Assembly (NCBI RefSeq): GCF_030209445.1
Contig: NZ_JARVSD010000016.1
Span: 186,001 to 250,000 of the forward strand
Direction: 5' to 3'
DNA length: 64,000 nt
Origin: Promicromonospora sp. MEB111
Lineage (GTDB): Bacteria; Actinomycetota; Actinomycetes; Actinomycetales; Cellulomonadaceae
Shown: one piece after another, positions 1-8,162 of the stretch
Layout: each line of letters starts with the position of its first letter
Numbering within the stretch: the first letter of the stretch is position 1
Translations under genes and position numbers: made by a program
The notes under the pieces: generated by a model
What the model was told of the DNA's origin: nothing
The model's input: only the letters and a program-made list of their open reading frames with translations
The model's database searches: none

Positions 1-3000
1 GCCGTCGTCGTCGTACGCGAGCACCGTCGCGAAGGCCTGCGAGAACAGCGGCAGCCTCGGCGCGTCCGGCTGGCGCACGTGGCTCACCTGGTCGTCGTCG
101 CGGTAGGCCACGTAGGTGGTCCCGCCGCGCGCGTCCGTCACCTCGGTCGGGCGGCTGTTCGCGTCGTAGGTGGTCGACGTCGTGTTGCCGAGCGGGTCGA
201 TCTCGCGCACCCGGTTGCCCGCCAGGTCGTACTCGTAGCGGGTGGTGAAGCGCGCCTTGTCGGCGCCCTCGACGTTGCCGCGCGGCTCCGTCACCGACGC
301 GAGCAGCCCGTCGTCGGTGTACGCGTACGTCGTGACACCGCCGGTCGGCGAGATCTCCTTGATCTTGTTGCCCGCCGCGTCGTACTCGGTGCGCGTCGTC
401 TTGTCGCCGGCGTCGGTGCGCGTCGTCTGCCGGCCGTTCTTGTCGTACCCCATCGTGGTGGTGCGGCCCTTGGTGTCCGTCACGGAGCTGACCTGGCCGG
501 TGTTGCTCCGCTCGAAGCTGGACGTCTTGTTCAGCTCGTTGATCGACGCCGTCGTCCGGTCCAGGGCGTCGACCTTGATGTCGCGGTCCACGTGCTCGCC
601 GCCCGGGTACGGCATGCGCATCCGGACCGGGTTGTCGTTGGCGTCGTAGAAGTACTCCGTGGTGAAGTCCGCCCGGTCGGCGCCGGGCACGTTGCCGCGC
701 GGCGAGGTCACGGTCTTGACCAGGCCCTTCGCGTCGTACGTGTACGACGTCGTCAGGTCGTCGCCCCGCATCCGCACGCCCTCGGACTTGCGCCGGCCGG
801 CCGCCGTGTACCCGAACACGAGCACCCGGCCGCCCGCCTCGACCTTCGACTGGAGGCCGTTGTCGAGGTAGTGGTACCTGCTGACCACGCCCTCGGGCGA
901 GATCTCGCGGGCGAGCCGGCCCACGTCGTCGAACACCGACCGCCAGCCGTGGGTCTTGCCCGGCTCCTCGACCTCGACCACGCGGTCCTGCTCGTCGTAG
1001 TGCGTCTCGGTGGTGTAGCGCCGGCGGTCGCGCGGGTCCGCGGTGCCGCGCGGGTCGGTCTGCGCCACCTGGCGCCCGGTCCTGTCGTAGAAGAGCTCGC
1101 TGCGGCGCCCCTCCGGCGAGACGACGGCGGACAGCAGCCCCGCGTTCTCCTCGCCGTCCGGCAGGTACTCGTAGCGCGTGACCTTGTCCCGCTGGTCCGT
1201 CGTGGAAGTGCGCAGGCCGCGGTCGTCGTACTCGTGCGTGATGTCGTTGCCCTCGGCGTCGACGCTGCGCACCAGCTCGTCGAACGCGTTGTACGTGTTC
1301 TTCCAGACGTTCCCGTTCGCGTCGGTGAACTCGATCGGGTTGTTCCGGTCGTCGTACCTCGTCTTCTCGTCGAAGCCCTGCGGCGCCACGGCCTGCGTGG
1401 GGTTGCCCTGCGCGTCGAAGCGGACCACGTGCTGGTACTGGTTGCCGTTGACCACGAGGTTGCGGTCCAGCCGCGCGTTGTACCGGTGGTTGTCGGCGTC
1501 GCCGGTGCTGCGCTGGCTGTAGAGCAGCACGTTGCCGCGGTAGCCGTCGTAGACGGAGACGTCGTCGGCGTCGGTGCTGCGCGCCTCCTGCTTGTCCGCG
1601 TCCCACGCGAACGTCATCTCGGCGCCCACCCCGTCGCGCTGGGCGACGACGCGTCCGCCGGTGCCGTACTCGTTCTGCACCGCGACCACGTCGTGCGGGT
1701 CGACCACCTCGGCCAGGCGCCCCTCAGCGTCGTACCGGTACTCCCAGACGTTCCCGCGGGCGTCCTTCACCTTCGCCAGCAGGCCGTCGGCGTACTCGAA
1801 GCGCACCTGGCGCCGGTCCGGCAGCACCACCTTGTCGATCAGCCCGTCGGCCAGGTGCGCGACGGCGGTACGCCCCGACGCGTCGGTGATCCTGACCTCG
1901 TCACGGTCCACGTCGTGGCCCTTGTCGCGGCCCCTGTCGTCGACCTCGACGTAGGCCAGGCGCACGCCGTCGTCGCGCGGGCTGAGCACGGCCGCGAGCC
2001 GGCCCGCGGCGTCGAACCGGTACCGCACCTGCCCAGGGGTGACCAGCGCCCAGCCGTCGCCGTCCTTGCGGAGGTTCGAGCGCACGCCCGGCGGGCGCGT
2101 GTACCCGTCGCCGTCCGGGGTGTAGAGCGCCTCGGCGCCGTCCTCGGCGCGCACGATGACGCCGTCGTCCGTCTCGGTGACGCGCATGTCGTACGACCAG
2201 GCCCAGCCCACGCCGAACGGCCCCTGGCGGTTGTTCGCCGAGGAGTAGGTGCGGGCGCTGGCGAACGGGATGCCGAACGAGGCCATCTGCAGGTCGCGCT
2301 CGACCCGCACGAACGCGCCGGTGCCCGTGTTGACGCCCACGCCGCGCTTCGCCTGCCCGACGGCGGTGGGGGCCAGCGCGTTCCCGCACCCGCAGCCTGC
2401 CGCCTGGTCGTCGGGGATCGCCGGCGGCAGGATCGTCGCGCGCGGCCGGGAGTCGCCCGACGGCTCCGAGACCACCTCGTCGCCGCCCGGCAGCACCGCC
2501 GCGACCGTGACGAAGTAGTTCTTGTCCTCGTCGAGCTCCCAGCCGTCCTGGGCGCCGAAGCTGCGGCAGAACTCGGCCCCGCCGCAGAACCGCGGGCCCT
2601 CCAGCTCCGCGCGGCTCAGCCGCACCGACTCCTGCTCGGTCTGTTCGTCCCCCTCGTACAGCCGCACCACGGCGGCGGTCCAGTCGGGATCGACCTCGCC
2701 GCCGTCGAAGTACAGGACCAGCGAGGTATCACCGAGCACGAAGCCCGGGCGCAGGTCGATCCCGGTGAAGCCTCCGGCGGCGGCGCTCGGGCGAGCGCTC
2801 GTGGCGGTGGGGGCCGTCAGCGCTCGCCACGCCGTCGCCGTCACCTCGGCCGGCTCGCCCCCGGCCCGCACGGCCTCCGGCACCACCGGCGGCCGCTCGT
2901 CCTCGGCGTAGCCGGTCGACCGCCGCACACCGTCCGGCATCGCCCGGTCCGCCGGGCCCTGCCCCGGCGTGGCGGCCTGCGGCACGGACGCCGCCTCGGC

Positions 3001-3120
3001 CTGTTCCAGCGGTGCCACGGCGATCAGCAACGACGCCGAGAAGCCGACGGCTACTGCCAGCGCCAGCCAGCGTCGGAGCAACCAGGTGCTGACAAGGTGG
3101 TGCGCACGTGCCTCGGACAT
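1..3120 (-). CDS. Exported RHS/YD-repeat protein, C-terminus outside window
   Basis: The frame is open from ATG at 3120 to the left edge: 1040 codons without a stop. Residues about 15-44 form a signal peptide (LALAVAVGFSASLLIAV, then AEAA). A segment near residues 240-300 (CGCGNALAPTAVGQ, then VNTGTGAFVRVERDL) is the pre-RHS region typical of RHS proteins. The rest is RHS/YD repeats such as YDLAGNRV, YDANSRPTEV and YDAEGRLAEV. RHS proteins build a hollow shell around a variable C-terminal effector, which here lies beyond the window. A role in contact-dependent competition or as a wall-associated protein is inferred from the family. The 246 bp upstream are its probable promoter. Confidence 0.9.
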   Translation of the reverse strand, partial: MSEARAHHLVSTWLLRRWLALAVAVGFSASLLIAVAPLEQAEAASVPQAATPGQGPADRAMPDGVRRSTGYAEDERPPVVPEAVRAGGEPAEVTATAWRALTAPTATSARPSAAAGGFTGIDLRPGFVLGDTSLVLYFDGGEVDPDWTAAVVRLYEGDEQTEQESVRLSRAELEGPRFCGGAEFCRSFGAQDGWELDEDKNYFVTVAAVLPGGDEVVSEPSGDSRPRATILPPAIPDDQAAGCGCGNALAPTAVGQAKRGVGVNTGTGAFVRVERDLQMASFGIPFASARTYSSANNRQGPFGVGWAWSYDMRVTETDDGVIVRAEDGAEALYTPDGDGYTRPPGVRSNLRKDGDGWALVTPGQVRYRFDAAGRLAAVLSPRDDGVRLAYVEVDDRGRDKGHDVDRDEVRITDASGRTAVAHLADGLIDKVVLPDRRQVRFEYADGLLAKVKDARGNVWEYRYDAEGRLAEVVDPHDVVAVQNEYGTGGRVVAQRDGVGAEMTFAWDADKQEARSTDADDVSVYDGYRGNVLLYSQRSTGDADNHRYNARLDRNLVVNGNQYQHVVRFDAQGNPTQAVAPQGFDEKTRYDDRNNPIEFTDANGNVWKNTYNAFDELVRSVDAEGNDITHEYDDRGLRTSTTDQRDKVTRYEYLPDGEENAGLLSAVVSPEGRRSELFYDRTGRQVAQTDPRGTADPRDRRRYTTETHYDEQDRVVEVEEPGKTHGWRSVFDDVGRLAREISPEGVVSRYHYLDNGLQSKVEAGGRVLVFGYTAAGRRKSEGVRMRGDDLTTSYTYDAKGLVKTVTSPRGNVPGADRADFTTEYFYDANDNPVRMRMPYPGGEHVDRDIKVDALDRTTASINELNKTSSFERSNTGQVSSVTDTKGRTTTMGYDKNGRQTTRTDAGDKTTRTEYDAAGNKIKEISPTGGVTTYAYTDDGLLASVTEPRGNVEGADKARFTTRYEYDLAGNRVREIDPLGNTTSTTYDANSRPTEVTDARGGTTYVAYRDDDQVSHVRQPDAPRLPLFSQAFATVLAYDDDG

Positions 3121-3366
3121 CGCCAACCCCCGTGTTGGTGTGTTTCCTGAGCAGTTCGTCGACGGAGCCGCCCCTGGACGGTCACCCGACAACGAGTGTG
3201 AGCACGCTGAACGCTTCCTTCAACTGGTTTTATCCGGCTTTTCGTGTACGTATGCATTCAGTCGACATGAAACACGCAGGTCAGCGCGTTCTTCACCCGC
3301 GAGAAATGCGGCAGATATTCGTCCGCGAACCCTCGGGCGCCCGGCGCCCCCCCGGACCTCGGACGC
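3121..3366. other. Intergenic region upstream of the RHS gene
   Basis: This 246-bp gap lies between the start of the RHS gene and the stop of the TetR gene, both on the minus strand. Its middle (about 3210-3290) is noticeably more AT-rich than the surroundings, as expected for a promoter. CCAAC and GTTGG arms flank the G-rich stretch just before the RHS start. I see no convincing gene, RNA or operator in it. Confidence 0.4.
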
Positions 3367-3978
3367 TCAGGCCCGCGGCTCGACGGCCCCCATGGCCTGG
3401 TCCACCAGGTCCGCGAACGACTTCGTCGCACCTCCGGCGAGCCAGGCGTGCTGTGCCGCAAGGAGGCAGCCCAGCGCGGCGGCGACGACGGCGCGCGGCG
3501 TGGGGTCGTCGTCCGCCCACGCCCGGCCCGCCGCCGCGGCGCGCTCGCGCACGACCTGCTCGGCCGCGCCCTGCACCCGTTCGAGCTTCTCCAGGTAGCG
3601 CGCGAGGAGGTCCGGCGTGCCGAAGATGACGCGCTGCATGGGCTCGGCGAACTCGACCTTGCGCGGCTCGTCGAAGTAGGCGATGAGCAGGTCGAACGAG
3701 TGCCGCATGGAGACCCACAACGGCTCGCCGGCGGGCCGCGAGCGCAGCGTCGCCAGCAGGTCCTCGGCCACGAGATCGAGCTTGCCGAGGACGATCTCCT
3801 CGCGCGTCGCGAAGTACCGGTAGAGCGTGCGCCGGGACATGCCGACGGCCTCGGCGATGTGCGCCATGGTCGTGGCGTCGTAGCCGCGCTCGACGAAGAG
3901 CCGTTCCGAGGTCTCGGCGATGTCCCGTTGGATCGCTCGCCGCGTGCGTTCTCGTAGACCGGTGCGCGCCTCGTTCAT
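3367..3978 (-). CDS. TetR/AcrR family transcriptional regulator
   Basis: The N-terminus carries a standard TetR helix-turn-helix (LFVERGYDATTMAHIAEAVG followed by MSRRTLYRYFATREEIV), then a ligand-binding domain with no recognisable ligand signature. ATG at 3978 (MNEARTGLRE) is preferred. The in-frame ATG at 4014 would place coding sequence over an inverted repeat that looks like the operator. The gene is divergent from the SDR gene at 4044, a usual arrangement for a TetR protein controlling itself and its neighbour. The ligand is unknown. Confidence 0.85.
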   Translation of the reverse strand: MNEARTGLRERTRRAIQRDIAETSERLFVERGYDATTMAHIAEAVGMSRRTLYRYFATREEIVLGKLDLVAEDLLATLRSRPAGEPLWVSMRHSFDLLIAYFDEPRKVEFAEPMQRVIFGTPDLLARYLEKLERVQGAAEQVVRERAAAAGRAWADDDPTPRAVVAAALGCLLAAQHAWLAGGATKSFADLVDQAMGAVEPRA

Positions 3979-4007
3979 GAGCGTCGAGGTTACACGATGC
4001 GCCGTGG

Positions 4008-4042
4008 TTGACACACTGTGCCAGTCAACGCATGCTGTGTCA
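4008..4042. promoter_or_regulatory. Candidate TetR operator and promoter
   Basis: The inverted repeat TGACACA (4009-4015) and TGTGTCA (4036-4042) lies just before the SDR start. Inside it TTGAC (4008-4012) pairs with GTCAA (4024-4028). TTGACA at 4008-4013 could also be a -35 element. A divergent TetR gene next to it makes this the likely operator. Confidence 0.5.
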
Positions 4043-4043
4043 C

Positions 4044-4889
4044 ATGGACAACCCCGCTCGCAAGACCATCGTGATCACCGGCGCCAGCGACGGGATCGGC
4101 GCGGCGGCCGCCCGCGCGCTCTCCGGCGCCGGACACCAGGTCGTCGTCGTCGGGCGTTCGCCGGACAAGACCGAGCTGGTCGCCCGCCCGCTGGGCGCGG
4201 ACCACCTCGTGGCCGACTTCGCCCGGCTCGCCGACGTCCACCGGCTGGCCGCGACGCTCGACGAGACCTACCCCCGGATCGACGTCCTGGCCAACAACGC
4301 GGGCGGCATCCTGGGTGACCGGACCAAGACCGAGGACGGTTTCGAGCGGACGCTCCAGGTCAACCACCTGGCGCCCTTCCTGCTGACGAACCTGCTGCTC
4401 GACAAGCTGCTGGCGAGCCGCGCGACCGTCATCCAGACGTCGAGCGCGGGCGCGCGGCTGTTCGGCCACCTCGAGCTGGACGACCTGGACCACGACCGGG
4501 ACTTCACGCCACACCTCGCCTACGGCACGGCCAAGCTCGAGAACATCCTGTTCACCACCGAGCTGCACCGGCGGTTCCACGGGCGAGGCCTGTCGTCGGT
4601 CGCCTTCCACCCGGGCGGCGTCGCGACGAACTTCGCGGCCGAGAGCACCAGCTTCATGCGGCCCCTGTACCGGAGCCGGATCGGCAAGCTGGTCCTGGCC
4701 ACGCCCGAGCGCGGCGCCGCACAGCTCGTCCGGTTCGCGCAGACCGAGCCCGGCGTCGACTGGCAGTCGGGCGCGTACTACGAGCGCGGCCGGGTGGCCC
4801 GCCGCACCCACCCCCAGGCGCTCGACGCGGACCTGGCCCGCCGGCTCTGGGACCGCTCGGCGGAGCTGGTGGGCGTACCCGTCCGCTGA
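4044..4889 (+). CDS. Short-chain dehydrogenase/reductase
   Basis: This is a 281-residue Rossmann-fold oxidoreductase. The nucleotide-binding motif GASDGIG (TGxxxGxG type) is near the N-terminus, NNAG follows in strand 4, and the catalytic Ser (QTSSAG) and YGTAK are intact. It resembles the retinol-dehydrogenase-like branch of SDRs that act on unknown hydrophobic alcohols or ketones with NAD(P). ATG 4044 (MDNPARKTIVITG) is chosen because the motif starts about ten residues later. The in-frame codon at 4008 lies in the operator. It is probably repressed by the divergent TetR. The substrate cannot be told from sequence. Confidence 0.88.
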   Translation: MDNPARKTIVITGASDGIGAAAARALSGAGHQVVVVGRSPDKTELVARPLGADHLVADFARLADVHRLAATLDETYPRIDVLANNAGGILGDRTKTEDGFERTLQVNHLAPFLLTNLLLDKLLASRATVIQTSSAGARLFGHLELDDLDHDRDFTPHLAYGTAKLENILFTTELHRRFHGRGLSSVAFHPGGVATNFAAESTSFMRPLYRSRIGKLVLATPERGAAQLVRFAQTEPGVDWQSGAYYERGRVARRTHPQALDADLARRLWDRSAELVGVPVR

Positions 4890-4949
4890 GGCGTGTGTTC
4901 GCCGGGCCGTCGGGCCAGGTCCTGGCGGCGCCGCAGTCGCATCCCGCGG

Positions 4950-5378
4950 TCACCTCTCGCGGCCGACGGCCTGACGGCGCCGCCCCCAGCTCCTGACGGT
5001 CTCCCGGCAGGCCGCGACGTCGTCGTCGGCGACCAGCAGCACCAGGTTGCCCACGTGGTCGCTGTACTGGACCCGCACGTCGACCCCGGCGTCGCCCAGG
5101 CGCCGGGCAAGGGTGCCGAGCTGGCCGGGAGTCTCCTGGTCCAGCCGGGCGAGGACGACGTCGCGCACCACCGCCGGGCCGAGCCCCGCCGCCGTGACCG
5201 CCCGGAGCGCGCGGGCGCCGTCGTGCACCAGGTAGTGGGCGACCGCGACGTCGCCCATCGTGAAGACGCCGCCGCCCTCCAGGCTGACGCCCGCCGCACC
5301 GAGGGCCTCGCCCAGGTCCGCGAGCGCCCCGGGGCGGTCGGGCAGGCGGACCTCCAGGTCCCGCAGGTGCCCCTTCAT
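4950..5378 (-). CDS. Tandem ACT-domain protein
   Basis: This 142-residue protein consists of two ACT-like halves. The first (LEVRLPDRPGALADLGEAL) has the DRPGALA turn typical of ACT ligand-binding domains. The second (VVLARLDQETPGQLGTLARRL) repeats the pattern with TPGQL. Similar small ACT proteins in actinobacteria are uncharacterised and may sense an amino acid. Its ATG overlaps the OsmC stop codon by four bases, so the two are translationally coupled. No enzymatic domain is attached. Confidence 0.8.
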   Translation of the reverse strand: MKGHLRDLEVRLPDRPGALADLGEALGAAGVSLEGGGVFTMGDVAVAHYLVHDGARALRAVTAAGLGPAVVRDVVLARLDQETPGQLGTLARRLGDAGVDVRVQYSDHVGNLVLLVADDDVAACRETVRSWGRRRQAVGRER

Positions 5379-5851
5379 CCGACCGTCACCGCCAGGCTGA
5401 CCTCGACGGGGACCGCCAGCGAGGCGGCCACGTAGCAGGCGTGGTGCGCCTGTTCGGCCAGGTCCCGCACCAGCGCCTCGTCGGTCCCGGCGGCCACGCG
5501 GACGGTCACGGCCAGGCGGATCGTCCCGAGGCGCTGGGGCGCGGCGGTCAGGTCCAGGTGGCTGGAGGCATCGTCGTCGTAGGCGAGCACGTCCACCCCG
5601 GCGCGGGCGGCGGCGCCGAGGAAGGAGAGCATCTGGCACGACGACGCAGCCATCACCACGAGCTGCTCGGGGTTGAGCCGGTCGGGGTCCCCGCGGAAGG
5701 CGGAGTCGGCGCTCAGCTCGACCACGGGGGTGGCGGGTGCGGCGGTCGCGACGTGGTCGCGCGAGTAGGAGCGGATGCCGCCGCCGGTGGAACCGGCCCA
5801 GTGCAGGCGGGTGGCGTAGGGGTGGGACGGCGTGCTGGGTGGCTGGCTCAT
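5375..5851 (-). CDS. OsmC family protein
   Basis: This 158-residue protein has the OsmC/Ohr layout: an N-terminal strand region (HPYATRLHWAGSTGGGIRSY), then NPEQLVVMAASSCQMLSFL with the first reactive Cys, and a second Cys at AHHACYVAAS. OsmC-family proteins reduce organic hydroperoxides using these two cysteines. The start at 5851 (MSQPPSTPS) is chosen over upstream in-frame codons because homology begins there and the upstream space is needed for the divergent promoter. It is first in a two-gene unit with the ACT protein and divergent from an ArsR-type regulator. Confidence 0.88.
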   Translation of the reverse strand: MSQPPSTPSHPYATRLHWAGSTGGGIRSYSRDHVATAAPATPVVELSADSAFRGDPDRLNPEQLVVMAASSCQMLSFLGAAARAGVDVLAYDDDASSHLDLTAAPQRLGTIRLAVTVRVAAGTDEALVRDLAEQAHHACYVAASLAVPVEVSLAVTVG

Positions 5852-5875
5852 GCCGGGACCGTAGGTCGGAAACCC

Positions 5876-5897
5876 TTCGGTGGACGCCGAAACGTCC
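5876..5897. promoter_or_regulatory. Candidate ArsR-type operator
   Basis: TTCGG (5876-5880) and CCGAA (5887-5891) form a palindrome. It overlaps a second one, GGACG (5882-5886) with CGTCC (5893-5897). Both lie in the 64-bp divergent gap between the OsmC gene and the ArsR-type regulator. That the regulator binds here is inferred from position. Confidence 0.4.
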
Positions 5898-5915
5898 GCG
5901 CCATACCGTCGGGCG

Positions 5916-6626
5916 ATGGCCCGGGACCGAGACTTCACCGTGGTGGGCCGGGCGCTGTCCACGCCGGCGCGCTCCGTGTTCCTCAACCTGCTCCTGGACG
6001 GGACCAGTCGTCCGGCGGGCGAGCTGGCGACGGCGGCCGGCGTGAGCGCCTCGACCGCCTCGGAGCACCTGACCGTCCTGGTCGACGCCGGGCTCGTGAC
6101 CGCCCGGACGCAGGGTCGGCACCGCTACTACGCCCTCGCGGGCCAGGACGTCGCGGCCGCGCTGGAGTCCCTCGGCGTGCTGGCCGACGCCGCGCCCGTC
6201 TCGGGGTACCGCCGCAGCCGTCGGGCCGAGTACCTGGCCGCCGCGCGGTTCTGCTACGACCATCTCGCCGGACGCCTCGGCACCGGCCTGACGGACGCCT
6301 GGGTGCGGTCCGGCTGGCTCGCCGGGCGCGACGAGCTCGCCCTGACCGACGCGGGCGCCGTCGGGCTGCGCGAGCTCGGGGTGGACGTCGACGGCGCCGT
6401 CACCGCCCGGCGCCCCACCACCCGGGCCTGCCTGGACTGGACCGAGCGCCGGCCGCACCTGGCCGGGGCGCTCGGCTCCGCCGTCGGTACGCGGTTCCTC
6501 GACGCCGGCTGGGTGACCCGGCACCGGTCCGGACGGGGCCTGGACGTGACCGACTCGGGACGGTTGCTGGTCCGGGAGACGTGGGGCCTCGACCTGGTGG
6601 AGCCGGGACGCGCGCGGGTCAGGTAG
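5916..6626 (+). CDS. ArsR-type winged-helix regulator
   Basis: The N-terminal half is an ArsR winged helix (RALSTPARSVFLNLLL, then GELATAAGVSASTASEHLTVLVDAGLV and RHRYYAL). The C-terminal half, from about residue 90, is an actinobacterial extension (CYDHLAGRLG, CLDWTERRPHLAGALG, FLDAGWV) seen in regulators of OsmC-like and export genes. No metal-binding CxC motif is present, so metal sensing is not supported. ATG 5916 is preferred to GTG 5880, which lies inside the putative operator. The stop codon falls in the first copy of a 33-bp tandem duplication. Confidence 0.85.
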   Translation: MARDRDFTVVGRALSTPARSVFLNLLLDGTSRPAGELATAAGVSASTASEHLTVLVDAGLVTARTQGRHRYYALAGQDVAAALESLGVLADAAPVSGYRRSRRAEYLAAARFCYDHLAGRLGTGLTDAWVRSGWLAGRDELALTDAGAVGLRELGVDVDGAVTARRPTTRACLDWTERRPHLAGALGSAVGTRFLDAGWVTRHRSGRGLDVTDSGRLLVRETWGLDLVEPGRARVR

Positions 6627-6683
6627 GCCGGGTCAGTCCGTCGCGCGCGGGTCAGGTAGGCCGGGTCAGTCCGTCGCGCGCGG
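6618..6683. repeat. Perfect 33-bp tandem duplication over two gene ends
   Basis: Units 6618-6650 and 6651-6683 are identical. Copy 1 contains the TAG stop of the ArsR-type gene (6624-6626). Copy 2 contains the stop of the convergent membrane-protein gene (6666-6668). Each unit carries both stop signals, so the duplication changes neither protein. Confidence 0.95.
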
Positions 6684-7397
6684 CCCGCGACCCGCGCCGC
6701 CGGTCCACTGCCGGCGGAACCAGCCCTCCCAGGTGTGCCCGCCGAACCGCTCGCCGGCGGCGACCAGGTGCTCGAAGGAGTGGTACCCGGCGGGCAGCGG
6801 GACACGCCACGGCGCCGGCGTCGAACCACCGACGGAGCCCTTGGCGCGGTAGCGCCGCAGCCGCGGCATCCCGGCCGGCTCCTCCTCCCGCATCGGCACG
6901 ATCTCCAGCGCGATGCCCCGCTTGTCGGTCACGCGCAGGGCCCCGAAGACCTTGCCCTTGACCCAGCCGCTCACCTTGGCCTTCAGGTGGTCGACGGGCC
7001 CGCCGATCGTGGGCAGCTCCGGCGGCAGCTCGTAGGCCAGCCCGATGCGCTCCGCCTGGGTCCACCGGACCAGGTCCCAGGACGTGCCGTGCCAGAACCA
7101 GATGCCCGCGACGTCGACCACGATGCCGCGCGGCCGGGTGACCCGCCAGAACGAGGCGATGAACAGCACGCACAGGCCGCCGAACAGCAGGCCGAAGAAC
7201 CCGGCGATCCACTTGGCGGCGGGGTCGGGGTCGGTCACGACGGCGTAGCCGCACGCCCAGCCGAGCGGGCCGGTCAGCAGGATGCCGACCACGAGGGTGA
7301 TCGCGCCGAGCCGCCCGAGGTCCAGCCGGTGCGCGTCGGGCGAGAGGACCGGCGCGGCGCCGCCCGCGGCCGCGCCCGTCATGTCCTGATCTGTCAC
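6666..7397 (-). CDS. Two-TM membrane protein, unknown function
   Basis: This 243-residue protein has two membrane segments near the N-terminus (LGAITLVVGILLTGPLGW and WIAGFFGLLFGGLCVLFIA). A soluble domain follows with alternating strands (GIVVDVAGIWFWHGTSWDLVRW, then IGLAYELPP). The layout resembles PH-like membrane proteins of actinobacteria, but I cannot assign a family. The start is GTG 7397; ATG 7382 is a possible alternative. It is convergent with the ArsR-type gene, and its stop lies in the second copy of the 33-bp duplication. Confidence 0.75.
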   Translation of the reverse strand: MTDQDMTGAAAGGAAPVLSPDAHRLDLGRLGAITLVVGILLTGPLGWACGYAVVTDPDPAAKWIAGFFGLLFGGLCVLFIASFWRVTRPRGIVVDVAGIWFWHGTSWDLVRWTQAERIGLAYELPPELPTIGGPVDHLKAKVSGWVKGKVFGALRVTDKRGIALEIVPMREEEPAGMPRLRRYRAKGSVGGSTPAPWRVPLPAGYHSFEHLVAAGERFGGHTWEGWFRRQWTGGAGRGPRATD

Positions 7398-7471
7398 GCG
7401 CGCAGCGTAGTGCACACGCCCCGACGCCGGGCGGCAGACGGTGGGGCGAGTGGCGGTCGGGCGAGCTGCGG

Positions 7472-8086
7472 TCAGGCGGCGGCCGGTGCCGTCAGGCCCA
7501 GGAGCGCCAGGCTGTTCCGCCAGAGCGCGTCGAGCTGCGACGGGTCGTTGAACACCTTGGCGAAGAGCACGAGCCCCTCGAGCTGGGCGACGATCGCCTT
7601 GGCGGCCCCGTCGACGCCGTCGGCCAGGGGCTGGACGTCCCCGGACTCGACGGCCGCGGCGAGCCGGGCCGAGATCATCTCGATCTGCTCGTCGAAGATC
7701 TCCTGCAGGCGCAGCCGCACCGGCTCGTTCTGGGAGCTGACCTCCAGGGCGAGGTTGCCGAACAGGCAGCCCGCGACCCAGCCGGTACCCGTCAAGGCGT
7801 CGACCTGCATCTGCGCGGTGGCGTCGAACAGCCCGCGCAGCCGCTCGAGCATGGTGCCGGGGCCGTCGAGGATCCCGGTCCACACGCCCTTCTGCCACGA
7901 CCAGTGCCGGTCGATCACGGCCAGCGCAAGCGCCTCCTTGGACGGGAAGAAGTAGTAGAACGACCCCTTGTTCACGCCGGCGCGCGCACACAGCTCCGCG
8001 ACGCCGATCGAACCGTAGGGACGCTGGGAGAACAGTTCCACGCCCGCTTCGATCAGGCGTTCACGACCATCTGAGCTTCTCGGCAT
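7472..8086 (-). CDS. TetR/AcrR family transcriptional regulator
   Basis: This 204-residue TetR protein has a clear DNA-binding domain (GVELFSQRPYGSIGVAELCARAG, then VNKGSFYYFFPSKEAL). The KGSFYYFFPSKE form and the C-terminal half are typical of the TetR group that controls adjacent SDR or NADH-flavin genes in response to electrophiles. The gene is divergent from an SDR, with 76 bp between starts packed with TTGAC/GTCAA half-sites. Regulation of the SDR-SnoaL unit is a strong inference. Confidence 0.9.
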   Translation of the reverse strand: MPRSSDGRERLIEAGVELFSQRPYGSIGVAELCARAGVNKGSFYYFFPSKEALALAVIDRHWSWQKGVWTGILDGPGTMLERLRGLFDATAQMQVDALTGTGWVAGCLFGNLALEVSSQNEPVRLRLQEIFDEQIEMISARLAAAVESGDVQPLADGVDGAAKAIVAQLEGLVLFAKVFNDPSQLDALWRNSLALLGLTAPAAA

Positions 8087-8087
8087 G

Positions 8088-8145
8088 TTGACAGCATACG
8101 ACCGGTCAACTATAAATGGGAACCCCAGTAGTTGACCGACCGTCT
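8088..8145. promoter_or_regulatory. Divergent TetR operator region
   Basis: A 10-bp inverted repeat, CGGTCAACTA (8103-8112) and TAGTTGACCG (8129-8138), lies between the divergent starts. A further TTGAC half-site is at 8088-8092. Together they give several TTGAC/GTCAA half-sites of the kind bound by TetR dimers. GTTGACCGACC at 8131-8141 is itself close to a full site. Confidence 0.65.
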
Positions 8146-8162
8146 ACAAAGGAAAGAAGACC

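Noticed and set aside
79-3150. A very long plus-strand open frame of 1023 codons
   Set aside because: Its translation is Val/Arg/Ala/His-rich with no domain. It mirrors the RHS repeats on the opposite strand, which have a signal peptide and YD motifs.
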